Notes: generated by a model from the sequence alone, not told the origin. DNA of 64,000 bases from Strobilurus pachycystidiatus (GCA_019915135.1 JAHLMK010000005.1:1488001-1552000), one strand, 5' to 3'; shown: positions 35,576 through 48,405, counted from the stretch's first letter. Numbers and translations are program-made.

Positions 35576-38500
35576 ATGTCGTCGTCGACCTCGGCGTGCC
35601 CGCCACAGCTCCATCTGTCCATCCAGCCCAGCACAACGTCCTTCAAGCGCTCCTTTGAACAGTTCGGCTTCGATCTGGACAGCCCGACCAGTGGCGGCGA
35701 GCCTGGCGCCAGCGCGAGTCGCTCGGCCTCCTCCGCCGACCGGCGCGATCGCAACAAGCGGGCAAGGAGCGCAAGCAGCCTCTCTGATGACACCAGCTCC
35801 CGCAGCTATCGATCGTCAGCCAGTATCTCTGCAGCCTCCGGCGAAACCAGCGCATCCAGTAGCGCCGAGGCCGACAACCTTCCCGTCCCCTCGACGTCTG
35901 CTCTCCATCGCACCTTCCTTGTCCCTCCTCGCATCCCCACACCCGTCATCCAGGACATTGACATGCCGGATTATCAAGACGAGTCTTCCAGTGCATCCAG
36001 TCAGAGCCCGACCGGCGAAGACAACTTCCATGCCACCCTTGCACGCTTCAGCGAGTTCGACAGAAACATCTCCGCTCTGAGATCCAGGTCGGCCTCCCTG
36101 CCCAGATCACCCACCCCGCCTCCCGTCCTTCCGCCTCTGTCGTTGCCCGAAGATACTACTATTCATGTCCCCGACATCGAGGAACCGGCCACAGCCTTCA
36201 ATTACCGCGACCTTCTTGGCTCCAGCACACATCTCCAGCACGGATCGAGTACGCAAAGTCAGGCCTCATCCTCAGACCTGGACTACCTGGCACCTGACCC
36301 GGGAGTGAGCGAGCCTTTCTCCCTCGCCGACATCCTCGACCAGGGCCCGCCTGATCTCAACTTCAACACCGAACCCCCAGCTCCGAGTGCGGCATCTGGC
36401 TTCGATCTTAGAACGTTCTTCCGTGAACCGAATGAATCTGGTAAGCGATCATTACCCACACATGGACGGAAGACTGATGTTTCTGCCCACAGACAACCAC
36501 AGGTCACCCCGACTGGACGTGCTCAGGCCATCATCCCCTTTGTTTCGTGATTTTGATGAGTTGAGACCTCGGCAGCCTTCACTCGAGCGTTCCCACCGCC
36601 AATCTGCCCAGAACGACATCCGAAGCTGGTTCGATACGCTGCCGGGATATCCCCCTCGTGACGATCCTGCAGTGGAAAGGTTCCTTCCTCCTTTGCCGCA
36701 GGCGACTTCCCCAAGAGGTGGGTTCCATGTGTTTCACAACGTTCTTAGTTTGCTGACACGACCCTCAGAGCCCTTGGAGGTCGATTCATCAGATTGGGCC
36801 TTCCACCTGGCCAGCTTGAGAGCCGCGCGTTCCCGTAAGTGAGCCACTCGCCGTGCAGGTACAATTTGTCTTACGCGTGTTCCAGAACAACCACCACCAA
36901 CACAACAAGCACAACGGCGTACTTACTCTCCAATCCCAGTGGCCAGCTATCGTCGAGTCAGCAGCCGGAGTCAGGGAACAAGATTTGGCTCTTCGAATTC
37001 TCTCATGGCGGAGAATGCGGCAGAGCTTGATCGGCTTTCAAGTCACGCAGAATTGATGGACCGACTGGAAATCGAACGAATCGACAATGAACTGGCTCTC
37101 GACTCAGAGGACGACGACAACATCCCAACACTACCTCAATTGGCATATGAGCGGAGTTCGCAGCGTGATTCGTGGCCAGAGTCGTTTGACAGGGCCGTTC
37201 AACGACGCGCTTCCTTGGCCTTTGGCGCGCATGCTCGGGGCGATTCCATGTTAACAAGGCACCTGTCACTGAGGCGGCACAATCAAACGGCTTCAGACGG
37301 CTCCGTTGCTGCACCGTTGACTACGGCACATGCTCAGCACACGCATAACACGTCCTTTGAGCGCCATATGCACAACGCCGACTTTTTTGATTCGCAATCC
37401 TCCACCATTTCAGACATGGCGAGGACGATAGCACGCAATGGGCGACCGGAGCCTCCTCGAATCAACTCTTTCCATGGCACTGCTGCTAGCAGGCCGCCTA
37501 TCATCCCTGCACCAGATCTTGGACCGGGGGCCATCTTTATACCTCATGAACTGGATGGTCCTGCACGACAGGCGGAATCGTCTCAACCTTCTCCCATTCC
37601 TATCTCGCGTGAGCGTCCGGATCTCTCTTCGGTGTCAGCGAGTCGCTCCTCTCTACCTCAATCACAGTCAGCACCGGTGCTTGGCATTAATCCGGAAGCC
37701 TTCGCACCTGGTCCGTTCCGGAATACCATGATGTGGCAAGAAGAAATGAGGCAGAGGCGTGCGGCGGCGGCCGCGTCTGCAACTGTGTCTCGTCCACCCA
37801 CACTTCCTCCCCTTTCATTCGAAGATCCAGAAGAATTGGAAGGACTGGTACGTTCTTGAACTTTCATGGAAATATATATTGTGACACTGATAATCTTTGT
37901 AGACGACTAGAGAGCGTGATCGCCATTCTGTTGAGACTCGTTTGCGCATCATTGAGCAAAGGTTGCACCTTGACGGACAACAGAGGCGGCGTGAGTTGTT
38001 GCAGCAACCGCGGACACACCCAACTTCGTTCACCAACCCGCGACCACCCTCTCTCACGCGTGGCGGGGCTGATGAAAGCAATCCGCCTTCACGGCAGTCT
38101 TCGGCGGACATTCATAGCTTCTTGATGAGCAGGCATACTCGCAGTGAAGTGCCCAGGATTGATGACGATGATGCTGCTGGGTTCGCTCGAACCCTGAGTG
38201 CCATAACGCGTGATAGGATATCTCGTCTTAGTGAGCAGCAGAGGGAAATGCGAAGTGCCGCGTCGGCAAGCTCTCGCGGTGACGAGTGGGGGCAGCTCGA
38301 GGAGAGGGAGTGGGAGCGAGAGAGAGACAGGTTCAGGGCATCTCACTCGAGAATGACGCAGGCGGAAACTGACGATGAACGGCACAGTGGTGCTGGCGGC
38401 GGAAGGTTTTCGAGATACGCCATTCCGAGACGCCGGACGTCACCCCAGCGCGGTGCAGCACAGGGCGGGTTAGCTGGGACGAGGAACAACGCCCGTTACA

Positions 38501-39298
38501 CGAGGCATCAGGAGCGGTTCCGGCCTCTGTACCTCGACAATTCTGAACTATTCAATGGCTCGGGCCTTCCTCGGGCTAGACGGCGATTGGGGGTTCTTGG
38601 ATTCGGCCTGGGTGACTTTATGGTGAGTGCTCGGATTGTGTATATGTTTACGGCCTCGCCTGATTGAACGACTTAATAGCGCGACGAGGACTTTGACGAC
38701 TCTTACGAAAGCTTGATCACTTTGGGCTCGATGTTGGGAGAGGCTATACCCAAGGCTACGCCTGCGGAGGTCATTTCAGGATTGAAGACAGCGATGTACA
38801 AGGACTGGGAGACAATTGATGGTGACAAGCGTTGTCCCATCTGTTTGGATGATGTGCGTACACCTTTCCGGCCTCTCGAGCCCAAGAAGCTGAACCCTTT
38901 TTTTCAGTATGCACCGACGGACAATGTCACCAAACTGAATGACTGCTCGCACTGGTTGCACAAGAACTGCCTAGAGGTGCGCACATTTGTAGTGGTCGTG
39001 CAACGATTTATCTGACCCGCGTGTTCGTTTTTAGCAATGGCTGAAGAGTGCCAGCACTTGCCCAGTTTGCCGGAAAGCCGTCAAAGGTGATTCACCAACT
39101 GCTACCACCTCCAGCCCCGCCACCATCCCTACACCACACGCACACATCCCTGCTGCAGCCCAAGGGCCTACTCGCCTCCGCCCTCACCGATATTTCCATC
39201 ACGCGCTCCCTGGTGGCTTCCCGCCCAACCCGAATCGGCGTAGCCGGCCAGATGAGGAGGAAGAGGAGGATGCATTCACAAGGCGATTCTATTTCTGA
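35576..39298 (+). CDS. RING-H2 E3 ubiquitin ligase with long disordered N-terminus
   Basis: Likely ubiquitin ligase. Exon 1 (35576-36440) begins MSSSTSACPPQLHLSIQPST; later exons continue a Ser/Arg/Pro-rich, mostly disordered region of roughly 950 residues with predicted helical patches (EIERIDNELALDSEDDD, RERDRHSVETRLRIIEQRLH). The C-terminus has RDEDFDDSYESLITLG, then the C3H2C3 RING spread over three exons: KRCPICLDD, then LNDCSHWLHKNCLE, then QWLKSASTCPVCRKAVKG. The tail ends at the TGA at 39296-39298. An ATG 24 nt upstream is not available, so the ATG at 35576 is used. The RING is complete with all eight zinc ligands; substrate and location are unknown. Confidence 0.88.
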
Positions 39299-39634
39299 AT
39301 TGCAACTTTCTACTATGAACAAGATATCTACCGCGCATTTGAGCTGGACATCAAGGCTGGAAACTATGTACTGATTAGGATGTATGATACATGATTATCT
39401 TCACTTCACTCGCATGTTCGTGTACTTTTTATGTGTATAGACTTTTGGTTTTCTATGATATACAGTAAACTCGAGCTGATCACATCGATCAAATGTAAGA
39501 TCGTCTCTCGTAGACAGGCAGACGAACCATTACCTGTATGTACGGCTCTTCTGAGAGGCTAAATCTCCCCGCGCTTTGGTCTACATTATGATTGACGTGC
39601 TCAGGTGAGTCTGTGAGATGTCTCGTTGAGGGTA
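39299..39634. other. intergenic
   Basis: 336 bp between the RING gene and the NTPase gene. A short upstream exon of the NTPase is possible (an ATG near 39588 followed by GTGAGT) but not established. Confidence 0.4.
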
Positions 39635-42600
39635 ATGATCGGGCCGAATTTACCTGGGGCTGGTTCGACTGCTTGCCTTCGCTCCATGATTGACATTGAC
39701 CCACATTTCTATGGCAAGTACCCTTCTGCTGAAAGCTTGGATGATGCAGCAGCAGTTTTGTCGGCTCTGCGTGCAACAAAGACGGGCTCCGACGCTGAAT
39801 CGGACGTTGCCACTTGCCGGCGATATTTGCATGATCAGCCACTCATGCAGTGGATATTACGGGAGTGTTTCAACGAAGGGAAGCTGCATGAGTTGGAAGG
39901 CACCTGTGAGTTCTCGTCTTCTCAATTCCCCCCCGACTTTCGTTTGACTTCAAACTCTTAGCTTTCCTATCGGCAACACCGCATAGGGAACGATGGGGAA
40001 AGGGAGTGTATCCATCGGATGTCATGGAGCTTCTCGAGCTCACGAGGGCGCGTTTCAGTGAATCCCTAACGTCTCACATCTTTCCATCCCATGGTATCTG
40101 GGCTCCTGCAACACCCTCAAAAGACGCATCTATCAGAGCTCATTTTGAGGCGGCGGCTATACCGCATGTGCCAGATTCAGATATGGACCGGCCAATAATG
40201 AACTTGTATAACCTGGGTGGTTTCCAGCAAAACGAAACCTTCGTCGCGCGGCTGCGCTCTATCTTCCAGCCTTCCGGCCATACGTTCGCCGTTCAGCCTA
40301 CGCTCTCACCTTTCCTCGCCTGACACTCTTCCCAGCTTCCTTGTCAACGCGTCTGCCTCTGGAAAGACGAAGCTCATGTACGAAGGTCTTTGCCAGTATT
40401 GGGGCTTGTACTTCACATTCGCCATTGACGAAGGTGGCCTGGGCAGTGCTGAATTCCCGATTGAAAGCTCTTTTGACAGTTGGACCGAGCGCGTTGAGTT
40501 CGCGCGTTCTAGGCCGTCGGATATCCAGAGAGATTACGCAGAAGCTTTCATTCATCGCCGCTTCAGTGGGATCCTACTCAGTCGGCTCCTCCTCATGAAG
40601 GCTGTTCTCGACATGGAGACGCCTCATAAAGATGGACATAGACGCCTTTGGTTGTGCTACCAGCTGCAGGAGACACTTCTTCATCCCGATTTGGATGAAA
40701 GTATACATGACCTGACGGGAAGAATCTGGGCATGGCATGTAGACAACTCCTTCATCGACAGCGCCATCCACGACACGTTGACGGATATCTTCTCCATCTT
40801 GAGACCGGATTACACGGAACCACTCTTCATAGTAGTGGACGAAGCAAATGCTGGATCGGACCCTATCATGTTGTCCAGCAGTCGGGACGGTGTCTCGCAA
40901 CCGATTCTGAAGGATGTCCTTCGGGTGTGGCATGGACACGCCAAGGACTTCAACATTTCATTTGTTGTCTCTGGTATTCGTATTGATCGCACATATTTTC
41001 AGTCAGATGAACCATATTGGAGAGATTACCTCTGGAGTTCGAATACTGGTAGCTTCATTGACGACCCAGAGTGGCATCGAGCTTACATTGAAGACCTTTT
41101 GCCCCCGAAACTTCGCAAGCGACCGTCTGGAAGCAGTCTGATTCGTCGAATCATGTATTGGTTGCGTGGAAGGTGTGTGATCATTCCCACACTGCGAGAT
41201 CACTCTCACTGAGACACCCCACGACAGACACCGTCTGACAGCAGGCTTCCTCAGTGAGCTCTTCAGATTGAATTTCGTCAAGCCGCACCAATGTCTCAAT
41301 GCCTTCATCTGTGGCGTTTCCGATGGATATCTTCCTTGCGATGAGAAACGCTTCTATGAGAAGTTCGACACATTGACTCCATTATCTGGCTTCGGACGAC
41401 CGACTCTCTTCGATGCATGTGAGTTAGCTTGTTCTTCACGATTCTCTGTTTAAGCTGCATACCTTTCAGCTCCGCAAACGATCGCCCTCGTACATGATAG
41501 CTTGGTCAATTGGCTCGTTCACAGTGATCCCCTCATCTTTGGGCCCGAGGCGATAAACTTGATTGCTAGTGCATTTGCACGATTTTCGGACGCAGAAATG
41601 CAACAGGTCGTTGTTGACGAGCCTCTCATGCTTCTTGTTGCGTCTAGGTGGTTCTATCTCAGGCGCAAGTCCATTTCCGATCTCACCCTCTATCTGGAAC
41701 CGAGGTTCCGAGAATACAGACGGCCATATCCTACGATGTCCATGATTGCGCTCAGTCTATCTCATGTCTTCTCATCCTCGCATCGCCTGGATGAAATATT
41801 CCTGTTTCCAGGCGAATCTCCGTCCTGGGCAAGTCAGGAAGCTAGGCTAATAACACTGGAACGGGACAAACCTCGCGCAGCGCCTGACTGTTATTTCTAT
41901 GATTATATACCGGGCACTTGCGTCACACTATGCACTGTGGCCCAAAGCCCGTCCGATATCGTTCGCTGGACCTCGCAAAAAGAGATGACCGCCTTTTGCA
42001 TACATGAGGGATCACCTGAAGTCACTTTGTTGTTCGCTCTAGAGCTCGAGGACGAGTCTACCATCTGGGTCGCCCTACAAGTGTGTCTTGCGAACTTCGA
42101 CAATGAAGAAGAGTCTTTGTCCGCGATTCACCGCCAAATACAGTTGCTCTTGCCCTCAGGGATTCTCGAGACCCAAAACGTATGTTCCTGTATTTTTTCT
42201 TTCCATACACATCGCCTTATTCAACCTCAAGGATAATGCCACTTCCTATAAAACTCGGAGCAGTACACGGAATAAGGTTCTGCTTTTTGCCCTACACCTG
42301 TTCCTACACCAAGTTCCTGACACTACTACAGAGGAGGAAGATCACGTCACTCGAATCCGACGCGCTCAAGAAGTTACCGGCTCGTCGTGACGATATCGGG
42401 GAGTACTCTCTCTTGCGCGTAGTGGCGCCTATGTACGCATTGGAGCGGATACGAAGTGCAGATTTTTCCGTCGAGGGCCTCCCTTCTGCTCTTCTTGACA
42501 TCGATGCGGTTGATGACTTCTCTGCTAGAATGGCGGCTGAGGATCTTCAGGACGATATTGTCGCTAATACAACACACGTAGACCAGGGGAAAAAGCCAAA

Positions 42601-42667
42601 ACAGCACAGGGAGGGGGATCTCAGCTATCCAACCAAACAAGAACACCTCGATGGGACTGATCGATGA
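39635..42667 (+). CDS. large P-loop NTPase, Crinkler/STAND-like fungal family
   Basis: Seven exons (39635-39905, 39962-40283, 40336-41172, 41228-41418, 41470-42179, 42232-42276, 42314-42667) give 909 residues. A helical N-terminal region (DPHFYGKYPSAESLDDAAAV) precedes the NTPase: Walker A in HTFLVNASASGKTKLMYEGL, then CQYWGLYFTFAIDE, and Walker B in EPLFIVVDEANAG. Downstream come VVSGIRIDR, LWSSNTGSFIDDPEW, HRLTAGFLSELFRLNFVKPH and a long helical C-terminal half. This layout resembles the NTPase module of fungal Crinkler-type or STAND-like proteins; biochemical role is unknown. The 37-nt intron at 42277-42313 is unusually short. A decayed copy lies at 8665-10402. Start could be further upstream. 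Confidence 0.8.
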
Positions 42668-43052
42668 TCCTTCGCTTTTTTCACGCTTCGTTTCATACCT
42701 CAGCCTCCTGTATGAATGTTTTTCTTCGCTATCGTAGTACATGTATATATATATGATATACACTCTTGTTTCGATTGCACCAATATATACGTACAGTATT
42801 ACGTCGACTCGCTGAAAACGAGTCTTTCCTGTAGATACTGTTTAGGAACTCGAGGAAGGCGGTGGGCCCGGCGTTACCATAAATACCAGCTACAGTCGCT
42901 GTGTGTAGTTAAATCTGATCTATCTTAGGGTACAGAGACTCGAGTAGACTAAGATATGTTACTTCGTGTTGTCCCTGTCGGACGGCCTTTGGCGGCCTAA
43001 TAAACAGCGCCGAGGGCATGAACGGACGACATCAAACTTGAAACTTGCCATC
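42668..43052. other. intergenic
   Basis: 385 bp. The first 115 bp still match the 3' flank of the NTPase pseudogene (up to about 42784). The rest is upstream of the amidase; nothing else is seen. Confidence 0.5.
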
Positions 43053-45444
43053 ATGTTCTTTGGTAGCAACAAGGCCACTGTTGACGCCAAACGAGCAGAG
43101 CGCTCACGCCGTCTTGCTGAGAAGGTTGCGGTCAAGGATGATGATCCTAACCGCGACGCGTACTTGAAGGCTACCGGTGCGTTTAGCGTGTTCCTCGTAT
43201 GTATGCTTTGGTAGCTGACGACCGGGCAGCGACGGATATCGTGGCCCACATTGGAAACGGCCAGTGGACCGCGTCGGGTGTGTTGGAGGCGTATATCCAG
43301 CGCGCTATCGTTGCACAGGAACGCACAAATTGCTTGACTGAGAGTGTGTGATTGACTATACGACGCGAACAGGCCGTGCTGACGCCTCTAGTTATGTTCG
43401 ATGAGGCGCGTCAAATGGCCAAGGAACTGGACGCGGAGTTCGCATCTACTGGTGAACTGCGTGGACCGCTGCATGGCGTGCCATTTAGTCTCAAGGTGAG
43501 TATCACCAGTGTGGCACTAGTTTGCAACCTCAGTGAATGACTGGTACTTCAGGATCAATGTATGCAATCTCTCTCTCTCACTGTCGTTCAAATTCACGAA
43601 ATGGCACTTTCACCCTGGCAGTTAACTACAAAGGGTACGATACCGCCGTTGGCTTCACTCAATGGGTCAACCGACCGGCTGAACGACACGCGGTGGTGGG
43701 TGTCTCACTAGTGCTATCGTTCTACGTGCCACCATGATCTCACTGGAATGTACGACAGATGGTCGCCCAAATCATCGCGGCAGGCGGCATTCCCTTCGTC
43801 AAGACCAACGTCCCCCAAGGCCTCCTCTCGTTCGAGTGCAACAACGCGCTCTGGGGGCGCACGTTGAACCCGTACCATCCAGGATACACATGCGGGGGGA
43901 GCTCGGGCGGCGAGGCCGCGTTGTTAGCTCTCGATGGATCCGCGCTGGGTATTGGGACGGACATAGGAGGCAGTCTTCGTATGCCTCCGGCGTATTGCGG
44001 TATATACGGATTCAAACCCGCGTTTGGGCGGCTCTCTAAGGAGGGCCTTGCCAGTAAGTTCTTCAATGGAAAGCTTTGAGCTACATGTATACTGATGCTT
44101 TTGCTACTCATGTAGCCGCAACACCGGGATTCGAAGGATTGAGAAGCACAACAGGTCCGATGGCGCGTTCGGTGTCTGATTTGATTCTGTTCTGTCGAAC
44201 GCTCTTTGGTGACAGGGACACGGACACGGTTTGTGATGTTGCGCCTTTGCCTTACCGTGATATAGTCCTTCCAGAGAAACTGCGCTTTGGCTACTACACT
44301 TCCGGTTCGTTTTTATTTGGTTTTGCTGACGGGCTCATCTATTGAACACTCTGTCAATCACCAGACGGCTTTGTGAAGGCCTCTCCGGCTACCAAGCGTG
44401 CTGTTCTCGAGACCGTCGCGGCCTTGCGAAAACGAGGTCACGAATGTGTCGAGTTTACTCCTCCGGACGGTGAGTTGCATGCTTCAAGATCTCGCATTGT
44501 ATTCTGATTTTGGGAACGTAGTTGTCGAAGGAGTCGCGGCGTTCGTCTCCATCAGCTCCGCGGACGCCTACAAAAAGCTTACCAGTCATCTCGGACCTGA
44601 TCCTTTGGTACGTCGTTGATGTCTTTGTGCGTATAGCCACGTCTGGAGACACTGAAAATCAGGATGATGGACTCAAAATGTTGGTCTACTCTTCGCGATT
44701 TCCTCGTAAGTTTACACATCCATCTTCCATTACAGAAAGTCATTATCATCTCTCCTTGAGGCTTCATATCGGCGATTGTGTCTTGGGTTATGAGTACATT
44801 TATCGGAGACCCTAAGGCCGCCAAGGTCATTACTGCTGCTGGCGCCAAAGGCTACGGGGAGTACGCGAATTGTATCAACAATCGCAATGCCTATGAAAAG
44901 AAGTTCTACAAAGAGGTAAGCCTGAGTTCTAATCTACGATACCCGTTGTATATAGAAGCCAACCTCGCTTTCTAGGTATGGCACAAGCACGGTTTGGACG
45001 GTATCATCTGCCCTGTGCAGGCTGTGCCCCAGCTCCCCAATGGGTTGGTGAAACTCTGAAACTCACTCACTACTACGCGCGCTCATTATGAACTCAAACA
45101 GCGGAACAAAGGAGTTCAGCCCCTTGGCTGCTGCCACCCTGCTCTACAACGTCCTCGACAGCCCCGTCGGCGTCGTGCCCGTCACCTGGGTCGATCCAGA
45201 GAAAGACAAGCTTACGGACGAGTGGCTGCTGAAGGAGAACAGCGACGGAAGCGCGTTCGTCGAGGACCAGCTGTACCGTCGCAAGAAACCGTTCTATGAC
45301 CCGGAGCCGATGAAGGGTATGCCTGTCGCTATACAGGTTGTTGGGAAGAGGTGGGACGAGGAGAAGGTGTTGGCGATGATGGATGTTGTGGACAAGGCGC
45401 TTGGGGAGAGGGGATTTGGGCCGGGAGCTGGTCGGGGATGTTGA
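43053..45444 (+). CDS. amidase-signature family hydrolase
   Basis: Ser-cisSer-Lys amidohydrolase (general amidase/fatty-acid-amide-hydrolase type). The start MFFGSNKATVDAKRAERSRR is followed by many short exons. Catalytic Lys lies in LHGVPFSLK, just before an intron; the Gly/Ser signature TCGGSSGGEAALLALDG holds the cis-Ser, and GIGTDIGGSLRMPPAYCGIY holds the nucleophile Ser. GFEGLRSTTGPMARSVSDLI and GMPVAIQVVGKRWDEEKVLA at the C-terminus fit the fungal amidase group of about 560 residues. All introns are short (50-75 nt). No signal peptide, so likely intracellular. Substrate cannot be inferred. Exact junctions in the middle (43500-43760) are my best reading: splicing gives FNYKGYDTAVGFTQW across a small exon. 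Confidence 0.9.
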
Positions 45445-45892
45445 TTGAGGTTGTACAGACAACGCAATAGATAGATGTGGATATCCGCGACCAGTATGAG
45501 GGCTGGTGCCTGACTCTTTGGTTTTGTACTGCTTGATCGTACATTTTAGTGATGATTCAGTGTGCGCGTCTGGTCGAGCGAACTTCGCGCCTCTCTCTGG
45601 ATCATAGAGTACATCAAGACCTTTTTTGGGAGCACGAGCCAGATAAGTACAGTCCGACAGATGCGTCCGAGGGATTGAAATAAGAGGGAGTCATCCACAT
45701 GCATGGCGTCGATTGTTTGTCGGGTTGAGAAATGTTCACGAGAGCATTTGGCCGAGCAGCCCTGCGCGCCTCTTGTACGCGTTTTTGCATTTTTACTTCT
45801 GTAAAGCATGAGCCAAAGGGGGAGAGCTTGAGCTCGGATTGCCAGACGCGTCAACGTAAAGTGATTCGCATGCATGGTGTACATTGTTTTCC
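45445..45892. other. intergenic between convergent amidase and COX23
   Basis: About 450 bp containing the 3' ends of two convergent genes. No other feature is seen. Confidence 0.5.
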
Positions 45893-46307
45893 CTAGGCTC
45901 TCCCATTGCGCCGATCTTCCTTCCTCTGATTAATCTACGTCCAATGTCAGTATACATCATACGTCGTTGAAGATGAACGTCAACCCAAGCAGCTTTGCAT
46001 TCTCGGTAGGCGATGAAATAGTCCACACATGCCTCTTGGTCGTAGTTATTGCGTGCGAGACATTTCAGTGATTCCTTGGACGCGGCTTCGCAGGGACTAG
46101 TAAGGTTGTTGAGTTGGCATAGCTTCGCAAGTGTGGGGGAAGCTACCAACTTGATAAGTTGCGAAGCAACGTGCCGGCCCTATCGTTTGGGATGAGTGGA
46201 ATACATACAGATTTTAATTGGTGAAGCCAAACCTCAAATTGCTCCTTGTAATTCAACGGTACTACATTGTCCTGAGGCGCAGCAATCGGTTCAGCAGTCT
46301 TTGCCAT
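45893..46307 (-). CDS. COX23: Cox23, twin CX9C protein for cytochrome oxidase assembly
   Basis: Intermembrane-space protein imported by Mia40 and needed for copper delivery to cytochrome c oxidase. Four exons splice to about 86 residues: MAKTAEPIAAPQDNVVPLNY, KEQFEGRHVASQLI, then NPCEAASKESLKCLARNNYD, QEACVDYFIAYRECKAAW and INQRKEDRRNGRA. The two CX9C pairs (CEAASKESLKC and CVDYFIAYREC) and the linker LARNNYD are diagnostic of Cox23/CHCHD7. The first intron hides at GAG|GTTTGG and the short second exon encodes GRHVASQLI. No mitochondrial presequence, as normal for Mia40 substrates. Confidence 0.88.
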
Positions 46308-46633
46308 GCAGAATTTGGCAGACGCGTTCAAGTGGCCGAGGGAAGGTGACGGTCCAAGCACAAGCTTGTGAAGCGGCTCGAGACCCATGCGGATCAAACC
46401 TTACTCCGCCGATTGAACGAAATACAAAAGTCTTATGTGTGTCCTTTCATTTTTACCTATACCAGTAGCGACTCTGCAACCTTCAAACAAACAATCCCCT
46501 CGCCTTTTACTAGGGGATTCCGTGGAGGTTGTAGATCTCAAGTCGCATATTCAATCTTTGGGCGCAAAATGGTACTTCGAGTATCTAATATCTATTTTTA
46601 CCAGATTTTCTTTTCTAAATTCTCACTCCTTTT

Positions 46634-46830
46634 GAGTCTTGAGTCTTGAGTCTTGACTAGGACTTTTGACAAAGGTGACAAGAAGCTACAAGAAGGAGTC
46701 AAGACTCGCCACTCAATGAATTATGACCAAGCTCCAAGTCTTGAGCCTTGAGTCTCAGCTCCTCTTGTCAATTAGTACTTGACTCTTGCCTTTTTCAGGG
46801 TCTGAGCTCTCTCTTGAATCTTGAGTCTTT
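46634..46830. repeat. GAGTCTT simple repeat and relatives
   Basis: Three perfect tandem units GAGTCTT at 46634-46654, followed over 180 bp by scattered forms on both strands (CTTGAGTCTC, TCAAGACTC, CTTGACTCTTG). It looks like a degenerate minisatellite in the 636-bp gap between COX23 (start 46307) and the gene at 46944; the rest of that gap shows nothing. Confidence 0.6.
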
Positions 46831-46943
46831 CCTAGGGTGGCGCACTGCGCACTAGTGACTGCGCAGGTCGTAGGTTACATGTAAGTAAGGACCCGGATCT
46901 CTGAGATCCCACGCTCACCCTTGGCCTTCTGCTCACAACAGCC

Positions 46944-47534
46944 ATGTCCGCGCAAAGCGACTTGGTCGCGCTCTCTCCTCTCGCTGCTTACCCCGAAATT
47001 ATCATAGCTATCGAGCTCGTATCTGACAAGCCTGCGTACCACTGGTACTTCTTCGTCCCCAGCCAAGGCTGCCTCCACGAAGGTACCAAAATTGAGGCGA
47101 CACAGCTCGACCCATGCCACCCCGAATCATGGACTTTCCAAGTCATTACAGGCTATACCTTGAATACTACGCGCTTCGTTGCTGCCGCTTGCGTGATCGG
47201 GCTAATGCCAAACGGGAAGAGCACCCGCGACCTCATCGACGTCGTCAGTGCTATCCCCATAGGCGTCGTCCCATCGGTCGATATTGGGAAAGAGCCCAGC
47301 TTCACGTGCAGAGTGTGGATAAAAGAGGCGGTGAGACGCCTGCATAGCGCTCGCTTCGTCGAGTGTCCTGATGTGGACGCGTTGGAGAGAGAGCTATACA
47401 GGCTTGGGAGGGAGGCCTTGGATGAGGTCGAAAGGATTTCTGTGATCGTTTCGCACGACGATTACGATGGCCCAAGGATCCCTTTCGTTGCTAAGCTGTC
47501 AAGGATTGAGTCGGCGTGCGCCACAGACTTATGA
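46944..47534 (+). CDS. unrecognised 196-residue protein
   Basis: Single-exon gene, ATG in good context (GCCATG). It begins MSAQSDLVALSPLAAYPEII and has a conserved-looking centre, AYHWYFFVPSQGCLHEGTKI, with HPESWTFQVITGYTLNTTRF and a C-terminal block FTCRVWIKEAVRRLHSARFV. This 'HW..F...G.......W.F........R.W..EA...L' layout recalls small fungal proteins of unknown function (DUF6914-like), but I am not sure. There is no signal peptide or transmembrane helix. The reading frame and codon use look genuine. Function unknown; cytosolic by default. Confidence 0.65.
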   Translation: MSAQSDLVALSPLAAYPEIIIAIELVSDKPAYHWYFFVPSQGCLHEGTKIEATQLDPCHPESWTFQVITGYTLNTTRFVAAACVIGLMPNGKSTRDLIDVVSAIPIGVVPSVDIGKEPSFTCRVWIKEAVRRLHSARFVECPDVDALERELYRLGREALDEVERISVIVSHDDYDGPRIPFVAKLSRIESACATDL

Positions 47535-47643
47535 CGTTCATTATGTACTTAGTATTTTGACTTGATTATTGAATTCTCGAGTACATGTCCTAATTGGGCA
47601 ACCGCGCAACCTCCACTCAAACGACCACCATCTATAATCCATT

Positions 47644-48405
47644 ATGAAGATCTTCTCTTTGTCCGTGATCCTCGCGCCGCCGTCGGGCGCCTGTAATGTG
47701 CTGAGCTCGGCCAGTGATCTGTCGTCGTTCTCGTTCTACCAGAAAGGCTCGGTCGGCGAGTTCATGTCCTTCTTCTCCAAGACGGTTGCCGAGCGGACAG
47801 CCCAGGGACAGCGCCAGAGCGTCGAGGAGAATAACTACACCGCACACGTCTACAACCGCGGCGGCGCCGAGCAGCTTGCTGGTGAGCGATACTGCATCAT
47901 CATACATGCCTGCTTCCAGTCTGACCCTCCTGCCAGCCGTCATCATCACCGACCACGAGTACCCCGTGCGCCCAGCGTTCTCGCTGCTAACGAAACTACT
48001 GGACGAGTTTACCGCCAAAGTGCCCCAATCATCGTTCAAGGATCCTGCCGCCATCTCCTTCCCCGACATCAACACCTACATCCAGAAATACCAGGATCCC
48101 AGGCAGGCCGATACCATCATGCGCGTCCAACAGGAGCTCGACGAGACCAAGATCGTGCTGGTGCGTACGCTGTCGACCTCGCCCAGAAGGCTATGCTCAC
48201 CCTCACTCTTAGCACAAGACAATCGAGTCCGTCCTGCAGCGTGGAGAGAAACTGGACAATCTGGTCGACCGCTCGAACGCCCTGTCCGCGCAGAGCAAGA
48301 TGTTCTACAAGACAGCAAAGAAGGTTCGCTGCGCATCCCCCTACTAGCTGCTTCATGCCCTAACGGTCCCTTGCTTAGCAAAACTCATGCTGTGTTGTTA
48401 TGTGA
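47644..48405 (+). CDS. YKT6: YKT6 R-SNARE
   Basis: Lipid-anchored R-SNARE for ER-Golgi, endosomal-vacuolar and autophagic fusion. Four exons give about 200 residues: a longin domain ([35 protein letters not shown], then [20 protein letters not shown]), the SNARE helix [39 protein letters not shown] with its zero-layer Arg, and the C-terminus [10 protein letters not shown]. The terminal CCVVM is the farnesylation/palmitoylation motif typical of Ykt6 and lies on a separate last exon of only 27 nt after the splice. Every family feature is present. Confidence 0.95.
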
